Assembly (NCBI RefSeq): GCF_003254395.2
Contig: NC_037644.1
Span: 9,454,086 to 9,518,085 of the forward strand
Source: Apis mellifera
Lineage: Eukaryota > Arthropoda > Insecta > Hymenoptera > Apidae
Length of the DNA: 64,000 nt
Direction of reading: 5' to 3'
Position 1 is the stretch's first letter; each line of letters opens with the position of its first letter. A program made the position numbers and the translations under genes. Under the pieces are notes generated by a model. The model worked only from the letters and a program-made list of their open reading frames with translations, searched no databases and had not been told where the DNA came from. Below, piece after piece: positions 56,251 through 64,000 of this stretch.

Positions 56251-56318
56251 GTCCACCAGTGGAGGTCGGAGTCACCATGTATGTCCTCAGCATCAGCTCC
56301 GTGTCCGAAGTGTTGATG
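56251..56318 (+). CDS. Rdl: RDL GABA receptor subunit, alternative coding exon 3, downstream copy (Val82/Leu86)
   Basis: This 68-bp exon has the same phase (1 in, 0 out) and position in the protein as the upstream copy. It completes Gly65 and encodes PPVEVGVTMYVLSISSVSEV then Leu-Met (residues 66-87). The Val82/Leu86 version is the one I recall as the usual Drosophila RDL sequence. The acceptor is TTGCAG and the donor GTACAG. Nucleotide identity to the upstream copy is 53 of 68; most differences are synonymous, which points to an old duplication under strong protein constraint. If this exon follows the upstream copy in one mRNA it is read in another frame and hits TGA at 56314-56316. The next exon, expected to begin with codons for Asp-Phe-Thr-Leu-Asp-Phe, is not found before the window ends. 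Confidence 0.96.
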
Positions 56319-57898
56319 GTACAGTTTGCATTCTCAAACTCATACAGAACTCACAACGAACTCAGCCGTCCGTTTCATTTCTTTTTATTGCTACTTATAC
56401 ACTTATTTCCCTGCCCCCTTTCCCCTCTATCACTCTTCTTCGTGCGTGTACCGTCGCGCGTTTATCTCCCCACCCCCCCAAGCCAACTCCCCCCTTTTTT
56501 TCGTCCACCACGCGTTCAATTCGAAGACCGATCGCGAAGGGTTCGATCGATCGATCGATCGTGTCGAGATCGAGCGCGCCGCTCATTCCACTATGCCGCT
56601 TGTTTCCGATTGTTTGTTTCGCGATTATCCAATCCGCGCGCGTGCAACGAACGTTCAATCCCGGGATTCGACAAATATCGGGGATCCGTGAAATTCGAAC
56701 GAGGAGACGTACGTCGTAATAAATATTCGTGTGAATATTCATTCGTTCAACGTTTCGCGTTGTGTGTCCAGAAAAAAAAAAGAAAAATGACGTGACTCGT
56801 TCACAGCACCGGTGGAATCACACCATATAAAGATTTTCGAGAGAGAAGACAAACGTGAAGACAAATGTGGCTGCGTGGTATTTCGTACGCGCGTCGAAAT
56901 CTCGAGGAATTCTCGGCTCGGTTGCAAACGTGCGCCAAGAGACGCATAGGCATCGCGATTCGCGATATTTATGTTGGCAGCAAGGGGCATATTGGCACGT
57001 ATATAAACACACACGTTTGCATACATATTGCGTATATATACGTGTATACGTGTGTATATACCTGTATACACATACACGTGCCGAACAACACGACACACCG
57101 TGGGGGGAAAAAGACATATATACACATACACATATACACACACGACACACCCTACACGGATGGCCTACTAACCTACGTTTTTATAGCTCGTCACAGCTGT
57201 TTGGTTGGCTGAACTGTTACAAGGGAACCTTGCTACGTTCCACAGTCTTCGCAAGATATATTCTTGTCCACTTCGTTTATGGTTTATGGTTGACTCGTTT
57301 AATTCGATTTGCGATGTTTCTTTCTTGTTGCATGGCCCTACCCGCAGTTGCTCGAATCGGCGACCAACGAAAAACGAGTACGTTGTACTTTGACGGAAAC
57401 GAAGGCTCTCGAAAAAGGGAAAAAAAGGAGAGGGAAGGGGGGGATAGAAAAAAATTCGTTCGATCGCGCGCGCCAACTCGCTTTTCACCCGTTTTTTTCC
57501 CTCCGCGCGATTTTATCGTTCCCTCCCTTCCTCCCTCGATTCGTTTTATCGCGCATAGAACGGATTTACAACGGAACCGAGGGACGAAGGCAAACAGTTG
57601 GGACAGTATTCCAACTTTTCTAGATTCGAGAGGGTGAAAAATATCGCGTGAAACGTATATCGCTGTCCGCAATTTTGTCCAAATTTCCGCCGATTCTTTT
57701 TTTTTACTTTCCTTTTTCTTTTTTTTTTTTTTTCCCTCCCGCGAGTTTCAGTTCCAAGCTCGAAGTGGACGAGTCGCGATTCGAGCGCTGCAGGCCGCAC
57801 ATACGTTGAGGCACGCATATATACGCGTAGACGTACACGTACTTTCGCAATCTCTAAATGTATACGTATATAAGCGTGTATACAGCGTCACGTATGAC

Positions 57899-57971
57899 AT
57901 ATATATATATATATTTATATCTATATATATAAATATATATATATATATACTATATAAATATATAATATATA
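57899..57971. repeat. (AT)n-rich microsatellite
   Basis: Interrupted alternating TA sequence with ATAAATA breaks, in the intron after the second exon 3 copy. Confidence 0.88.
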
Positions 57972-58385
57972 TAAATTTTCTTTCTCAATATTTAAGATAC
58001 GTATATATATAGCGTAATCATATATGACGTATTGTGTATTGCGTATACTCCTACTGTAGTATTCAAAGATGTCTGTTCCGGTGTCTGCAATCAGTTTCAA
58101 ACTGGCGCGAGAACTGGATCGGATCAATTTTTTTCGCGGAGAATAAAATTCGCGACTCTCCTCCTCCTTCTCCCCGTCGAGATAACAAAGAAAAGGGAAA
58201 ATCGTCATCATTTCGCGATCCAGGGATGCGAGTTTGAGAGCTGAGTGCACGAGGCTGGACCCCAGGTGTTGAGCCCTGTGCGGAAACCAAATCAAGTCGA
58301 CACTGTCACCTGGGACGTGACTCGCGATTTTTACACCCGTTGGCGAGCCTCCTTCTTCGTTCCTCTCCTCTCTCTCTTCTCCATC

Positions 58386-58387
<2 letters not shown>

Positions 58388-58431
<44 letters not shown>
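58388..58431. repeat. (AT)n microsatellite
   Basis: A nearly pure TA run of about twenty-two units, about 2 kb after the second exon 3 donor. Confidence 0.93.
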
Positions 58432-58434
<3 letters not shown>

Positions 58435-59215
58435 CAATCATCTCGTCGAACTTGAAAAGACTTGTTCTCCATTTCGAGGAGAGTAGCCAATTTTCCTATC
58501 AATTTGCCGTCCCCTTTCATCTTTCCTTTCAGAATTTCCACAAATTCGTTCGTCGAGGTCGCATCAGCCAACGACTCTCTTTCTCTCTCCTTCTCTCCCC
58601 TATCTCTCCCCCAGATTCTGGACATTTCATCATCAGACGGACGTTTCTCGGGTCGGTTCGTTTAACCAAAAAAGGAGCGGAAACAGTGGCAAAAGAGAGA
58701 GTCCGTGAAACAATCGAACGATATATAATGTTCCCCCTCCCCCCTCGTTTCCTCAAAATCCCTGCTTCCTTTCGGCCAGCCGACGAACGCATAGAAATAT
58801 ACATGAAAGAAAAGGAAACAAAAAAAAAGAAAAAGATAGCTTCGAGATTACAATAAATCGTGTCGATAGATTAGATCCATATAATTTATATTATATCACT
58901 GATGTACTATACGACACCTGTTTCGATTCAAGCCAACGTGTCATTGTCAATGTGCGCGCGCTTCTGGTCGCTTCTATGAATCACTACGATCTTACACGCA
59001 CGCATATTCCAATATCGCATCGATATTTATGCGTGTGTGTTCGCGCGCTTGCACAAAGTCACACGCGTGCACGATAATAATCCACGCACGCAGGTGTGCC
59101 GCGAGATTATGCGCACGCAGAATATCACCACAGAATCTGGCCGCCCGTCGAGGACAGCACAATGTGAGATTCATATTCACATTCACATCACTTGCCTTCT
59201 GTCATTCATCGTGTG

Positions 59216-59252
59216 TATATATATATATATATGTATATATATATACATACAT
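59216..59252. repeat. (AT)n microsatellite
   Basis: Alternating TATA sequence with one ATGTAT interruption, in intron 3. Confidence 0.88.
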
Positions 59253-59774
59253 GGCTGTTGCGTTTCTCCGTTTTTTTTCTTTTTTTTTCCCCTCTCTCTC
59301 TTCCAGTTTCGATTCGCTTGCAAGCTTCCGCTTTTGAAACCGCTTCTCTTTCTCTCTCTATTTCTTACTCACTCACTATCCATGTACAAGAGCCTTACCT
59401 GTATTACATAGCCGCTAGTAGTTTCGTATTCCTCCGTTTCTTGTCTCGTCTTCTTTTCCCATCTCGATGTTCACGTAGGCAAAAAAAAAAAACTACGCTT
59501 GCCCGCGCGCGCTACTTGCCTGCTCCCCTCCTTCCCTCCCCCGCGAACTCTCTTCTCTTGCCAAGGAAAAGTTTGCAAAGTGTCCTTAGATGGATACACT
59601 CAACGGGACGACGTTTCCTTGCATCGTTAGAATGTGCCCTCCTCACGAGAAAACGTGATTCCGAATCTGTATATATATTTCCGGATTGAGAGATAGGATA
59701 TACATGTGAGATGCACGTGAGTTTTCATTATGAATCAAAATTTTAAATTTTGATTCCACCAATCCTGATCACTA

Positions 59775-59843
59775 AAGATTTTTTAAGTTAAATTTAAACT
59801 CTTAATCTTCAAAATTAAAAATAAAAAGTAATTTTTAAATCTT
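59775..59843 (+). pseudogene. NUMT copy of mitochondrial tRNA-Trp (trnW)
   Basis: These 69 bases fold as a mitochondrial-type cloverleaf. The acceptor stem AAGATTT/AAATCTT (59775-59781 with 59837-59843) is fully paired. The D-stem is TTAA/TTAA. The anticodon stem TTAAT/ATTAA carries the loop CTTCAAA with anticodon TCA at 59809-59811. The T-stem is AAAAA/TTTTT. Anticodon TCA reads UGA/UGG as Trp in the mitochondrial code. It sits directly before a cox1 copy, as trnW does near cox1 in bee mitochondrial DNA. It lacks nuclear A and B box signals, so it is a transferred mitochondrial copy and not an active nuclear tRNA gene. Confidence 0.8.
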
Positions 59844-59847
59844 AATT

Positions 59848-60252
59848 ATAAAGTGATTTATATCAATCATAAAAATATTAGAATCTTGTATATTATTCTA
59901 GCTTTATGGTCTGGAATACTAGGTTCATCAATAAGACTAATTATTCGAATAGAATTAAGATCTCCAGGATCATGAATTGATAATGATCAAATTTACAATT
60001 GCAACTAGACATGCATTCTTGATAATTTTTCCATAGTTACACCATTTCTAATTGGAGGATTTAAAAATTGATTAATTCCTTTAATATTCTTAGGTTCTTC
60101 AGATATAGCATTTCCACGAATAAATAATATTAGATTTTGATTTCTTCCATTCATTAATTATACTTTTATTCAGAAACTTATTCTATCCAAGACCAAGCAC
60201 AGGATGAACAATTTATCGGCATATTTATATCATTCATCACCTCATCAGTAGT
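59848..60252 (+). pseudogene. NUMT copy of mitochondrial cox1 (5' part)
   Basis: Read in the invertebrate mitochondrial code, this gives the start of cytochrome c oxidase subunit I. It runs from an ATA start at 59848 through Lys-Trp-Phe-Met-Ser, HKNIGILY-like and WSGMLGSSM-like sequence, RMELRSPGSWIDNDQIYN, PFLIGGFKNWLIPLM, MAFPRMNNIRFW, NLFYP and GWTIY, to AYLYHSSPS-like sequence near 60245. Codons are missing near the start, there are frameshifts around 59995-60030 and 60090, and an internal stop, so it is non-functional. The AYLYHSSPS-type ending is bee-like. It joins the trnW copy without a break, so one mitochondrial fragment of about 480 bp was inserted. The left boundary may lie somewhat upstream of trnW. 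Confidence 0.92.
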
Positions 60253-61540
60253 TTCTCGTTGGATCCTCGAGACGGATCGAGTTGAATATTTAATCGATGG
60301 AATATAAAAAGAGGGGAGGGGAAGGGAAAAAACGTAAGACGACGCAAATGTTACAGTGCGCATCGACGACACTGTGACCGCACTGCGCCTGGAGAAACGC
60401 CAAACGCGGGCAAAGCATGCCGCCGTGACAACTTGCCGCCCGAAGTGACATCAACGCCGCGGATTAGAAAACGTTTGCAATACGTTTTAATTAAAAATTT
60501 CGGATCCGTTGTGGAAAAGAAACGTTCCTCGCCTCCAATTAATATGACAAGTTTATCCATTTTTTTGTTTTCTTTTTGCCTTTTTGCGAAAGAAGCGATA
60601 CAATTTTTTGAGAGAGGTTGCATATACAATGGCAGATGTATCGAAATATATCGCGGGATAGGATCGTTCCGAGCGAGTGCCATTTGAAGGGTGCGCTTCG
60701 TGAAAAATCTCGTGCGTGTCGGAAAAAAGTTACTTGTCGTCGGGTTACATGCATGCTGGAATTGCGCTCGTTGGAAATTTCCTAGTGTTTGATAGTAGTT
60801 ATAACGGGAGATAATCTGATATCGTGTTCTATCGCTCGAAAAAGTTGAGAATTACACTTATAAACTCGTAAACGAGGTGAAATGAGCTTTGGATAGATCT
60901 CGAGGATTTTTTACGACCAGGTATTTTTCACGAGGATTTCTCTCTCTCTCTTTCTAAATAAAACGATATGTAGATGGAAACTTCTTTTTATTTTCATAAA
61001 TCGTGTTCAGAGAAATTTAATTTTTATTTAAATATAAACGTGAATGCAAGAAAATGATTATTTTTTCATTTAAAAAACGATGGCTCGTTGAAAAATGAAA
61101 AATCATTTTTGACTTGAGGAATTTTATATAATTTCATTGACTTACCAACGAGAAACAGAGAATTCACTCTCGCTGTAAATTAAAGTTAGAGGTCTCGTCG
61201 TTCCGTTATAACGTTAATTTGAAACGAAATGGCCACTGTAGGCCACTTTTCTATCTATCCCTTTCTTCTTCTTCTTCTTATTTACGTCTTGCAACCCTCG
61301 AAGCGGTATCCAAGCATTGCAATAGCATAAATCCTTACGTTTATCCGGCATAAAACTTTCCGCGCTTGAAAACGTCACAAAAATATCGCGGCAAACGTAT
61401 ACAACGTCGATGACGGTGGTAAGCGTCGCCTCGGGTTGACATCTTTCCAGCATAGCATTGGAGTGAGTGTCAGCCGTTATTGGAGCTGTAAAATGTCCAA
61501 GTTCGTTCCTAAAGTTTCCTGAATTTCTCTCCCCCTCTCC

Positions 61541-61541
<1 letters not shown>

Positions 61542-61575
<34 letters not shown>
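61542..61575. repeat. (AT)n microsatellite
   Basis: A pure TA run of about seventeen units in intron 3. Confidence 0.92.
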
Positions 61576-61577
<2 letters not shown>

Positions 61578-62397
61578 TTGTCCTCCCCCCACTCCTTCCT
61601 CAGCCAACAAAATTTCACACCTATAACGATCGTGAAAATTCCACTCGTACGTTTGTAATAGTCGTAAAAATTCTCGATGTACAACATCGACGGGGGATGA
61701 AGTGGAGAGGAGGGAGGGGAAAAAAAAGAGCGGAAATTCGCTCGCAGAGAGCGTTGGGAATCTACGAATTTATGGCGACAATTGTTATTTATCTTTGTCG
61801 TAAAACCCAACGATTCTCTCTCTCTCTCTCTCTCTCTCTCCCGCTTCCTTTCGTCGAGCGACCGAATCGAAACCATTTCCTTTTTTTCTCCCCTCCTTTT
61901 CTCTTATCCCTCGCTCAATTCTTTTCGAAAATCACGTATCTCTCCATGCGACATCCATGCTCGCCAAGCGCGCTTCACGATTCATAGAACGAAAAGTGTG
62001 TCTCACGTTTATCGCGAGAGAAGGTAAATGCAATTTGAGACAAATTGGGGATCTGTTCGATTCGGAAATGACGAAACGTTGCGTCACGAGATAATAAATC
62101 TTCAGATAGATAGATAGATGTATCGTTGCTCTCACGTGGAGAAATGTGTACGTGGAAATCGTCGAAAAAGGAAAAAAAAAAAATGGAAAAGATGCAAAAG
62201 ATTATACATATATATATATTATATCAAAATTCTGATTTTGACGAATTTATAGTCGGCCGACTAAACTAAGTTTCAAGCAAAATTAATCGAATAGACAGAG
62301 GACAGAGAAGCGAAGATCAAGTTTTTTAACGATCCAATGATTATTAAAGATCGTCGACCTCGTGATTCTTTCTCGTGTATCACACGAGTAAGGTCGC

Positions 62398-62421
62398 AAT
62401 AATAATAATAATAATAATAAT
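62398..62421. repeat. (AAT)n microsatellite
   Basis: An AAT/ATA triplet run of about eight units in intron 3. Confidence 0.88.
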
Positions 62422-62929
62422 TCGAAACGATTGGGACGAAGGACGATCATGTCCGATCACGAAAGAATTTCACACTTAAAGTTCCAACAACTTTCAGATC
62501 CTGCCGCATACCGTTGCTATGTATAACCACAAGTTTTCGAAGTTCGATTAGATATAAGTATTTATATTTAACGTTAGATAACGTAAGATTCGCATAGTGC
62601 ATATATATATATATGAAATAAAAGGCAGTCGCATGTTCGCTTCGATAGCAATTTTTCGGTAGCATGCTTGCACGTTGTACGTTGTGATTGTAGTACGTTG
62701 TGTTGTGTCCAAGTAACAATAGTCTGTGTATGGAATATACATATAATCACCATATATATATACACGGTCCATGCACCTTAACCGCTTTCGCGTGTACACA
62801 CGAGTTTACCTTATTCGCGTCGCGCTATCCCCCCTCCCCCCCGATTTCACTGAGATCGACCACGTCGACAGAAATCCGATCCGAGAGAATCGATCGAAAC
62901 CATCTTATCGTTAAATAAACCTCGAACGA

Positions 62930-63293
62930 GTGCGTTAAATTTATAAAAGGAACGTCGAATTTCAATTTTTCTTCTTCATTCTTGGAATTTATGAATTACA
63001 TCTGTTTTATTATCTGTCGAAACAATTTTTAATTAACTTTAACTAATTATTACGATAATATTCATATTCTATAAATCTTCTAAACTATTCTAAATTTCAA
63101 AAGTGTGTTAAATTTATAAAAGGAACATTGGATTTCAATTTTTCTTCTTCATTCTTGGAATTTATAAATTACATCAATCATGTTTTATTATCTATCGAAA
63201 CAATTTATGATTAACTTCGTATTATTAATCGATGAAATTTAATTCGTATTCTAGATATTTTCTAAACTATTCTAAATTTCAAAAGTGTGAATT
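62930..63293. repeat. Two-copy tandem duplication, ~174-bp unit
   Basis: The block GTTAAATTTATAAAAGGAAC starts near 62933 and again near 63107. Both copies then share TTTCAATTTTTCTTCTTCAT, TTGGAATTTAT, TTTATTATCT and end with AACTATTCTAAATTTCAAAA. Small indels and substitutions separate the copies. Confidence 0.9.
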
Positions 63294-63659
63294 AATTTGT
63301 TAACAGAAATTCATTACGGATGATTTCTCAACGAAATTCGATCACCAATCTTTCATATCTTCGCCCTTTCACGTCTTTATTAATCTTTCGAGTGAAATGC
63401 AAATGGGAATCGGTTTACGATCGATGTCTTTACTCGTCTTTGGTGAAGCGAACTTTTAATAGAGTTAACTTGAACGTTTCAAATGCGTAATCGCGCCCCA
63501 CTAATAATAGACTAATCAAGAAACTTTGACCTCGAATAATAAATCCAGGATCCCATCCGGATCGGGTGATCACGCTCCAACTATTCCTTGCCCTTCGGTC
63601 ACTTAAACTTTCTTCGAGGCGCGAGTTACCTCGTCTCGAGTAAGTAGAAATTTACGGAG

Positions 63660-64000
63660 GACGCTCTCCCTGTCTCTCCCGGTCTCTCCCAGTCTTTCCT
63701 CGTCTTTCGCCGTATTTTCTTGTCTCTCTCCGTCTCTCCTCGTCTCTCCTTGTCTCTCCCGGGCTCTTCCTGTCTCTCCCGGTCTCTCCCCGTCTCTCCC
63801 GGTCTTTCCTCGTCTCTCCTGATCTCTCCCGGTCTCTCCCCGTCTCTCCCGAACTCTCCCTCTCTTTCCCGGTCTTTCCCTGCCCTCCCGGTCTTTCCCT
63901 ATCTCTCCCTGTCTCTCCTAGTCTCTCCCGGTCTCTCTCCGTCTCTCCCGGTCTCTTCTCGTCTCTCCTCGTCTCTCCCGATCTTTCCATCTTTTCTCGT
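63660..64000. repeat. Decamer minisatellite (CTCTCCCGGT-type), running off the window
   Basis: More than 30 tandem units of a 10-bp motif, mostly GTCTCTCCCG with variants such as GTCTCTCCTC and GTCTTTCCCG, run from about 63660 to the last base. Since 10 is not a multiple of 3 but 30 is, the reverse strand reads as an open frame of ten-residue Glu/Arg/Asp/Gly-rich repeats; this is a product of the repeat and not a gene. The true length is unknown because the window cuts the array. Confidence 0.93.

Larger units (their letters stand above)
56319..64000 (+). other. Rdl: Rdl intron 3 (partial; continues beyond the window)
   Basis: At least 7.7 kb of intron after the downstream exon 3 copy. It holds (AT)n arrays, a trnW-cox1 NUMT (59775-60252), a two-copy duplication at 62930-63290 and a decamer minisatellite at the right edge. 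GC-richer, CpG-containing islands occur near 56440-56700, 56860-57000, 58060-58330 and 60350-60480. I searched for the next RDL exon and found no matching sequence. No nested gene is recognised. Confidence 0.8.

Noticed and set aside
58600..58660. CCCCCAG followed by ATTCTGGACATTTC as the next RDL exon
   Set aside because: The translation does not match the expected Asp-Phe-Thr-Leu-Asp-Phe-Tyr start of the following exon in any frame.
61214..61876. Minus-strand open frame of about 220 codons in intron 3
   Set aside because: It runs through (AT)n, (CT)n and TTC repeats, giving Tyr-Ile and Arg-Glu runs; no real protein is recognised.
63652..63990. Minus-strand frame with Glu/Arg/Gly/Asp repeats
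   Set aside because: The open frame is created by the 10-bp minisatellite, whose 30-bp supercycle lacks stops; it is not evidence of a gene.

Overview
The window is animal nuclear DNA, almost certainly from a honey bee (genus Apis) or a very close hymenopteran. It carries the 5' part of Rdl, on the + strand, which encodes the RDL subunit of the GABA-gated chloride channel. The bee assignment rests on two things. The coding exons join in phase into an N-terminus that reads like insect RDL. Two AT-rich mitochondrial insertions (nad4, and trnW plus cox1) read sensibly in the invertebrate mitochondrial code and look like bee mitochondrial genes. The AT-rich, CpG-tolerant introns full of (AT)n, (CT)n and (GA)n microsatellites fit the same group.

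Layout. About 130-1984 is a CpG- and purine-rich promoter/5' UTR region. Coding exon 1 (1985-2079) encodes the signal peptide. Intron 1 is about 43 kb (2080-45108), and I find no recognisable gene nested in it. It holds five unrelated tandem-repeat families: ~170 bp at 5.1-5.8 kb, ~111 bp at 24.4-26.4 kb, ~250 bp at 27.9-28.6 kb, ~124 bp at 29.3-29.8 kb and 201 bp at 42.9-43.6 kb. It also holds a nad4 NUMT at 36.3-36.7 kb and GC-rich islands that may be regulatory. Exon 2 is 45109-45206. Two similar 68-bp exons follow, at 51170-51237 and 56251-56318, about 5 kb apart. They encode the same stretch of the extracellular domain with two amino-acid changes, and correspond to the alternative exon 3 pair known from Drosophila Rdl. 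The rest of the window (56319-64000) is intron, with a trnW-cox1 NUMT near 60 kb and a decamer minisatellite running off the right edge. The remaining Rdl exons (rest of the ligand-binding domain, M1-M4) lie beyond the window.

How it works together. Exon 1 + exon 2 + one exon 3 copy gives the first 87 residues of pre-RDL and ends in phase 0. Both exon 3 copies are 68 bp, so using both or neither breaks the reading frame; both together meet an in-frame TGA. The choice must therefore be one or the other. Several self-complementary (AT)n arrays flank the two exons and could affect pre-mRNA folding.

Most long open frames in the window are low-complexity or chance frames and were not annotated. 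No prokaryotic features (operons, CRISPR, insertion sequences) are present.
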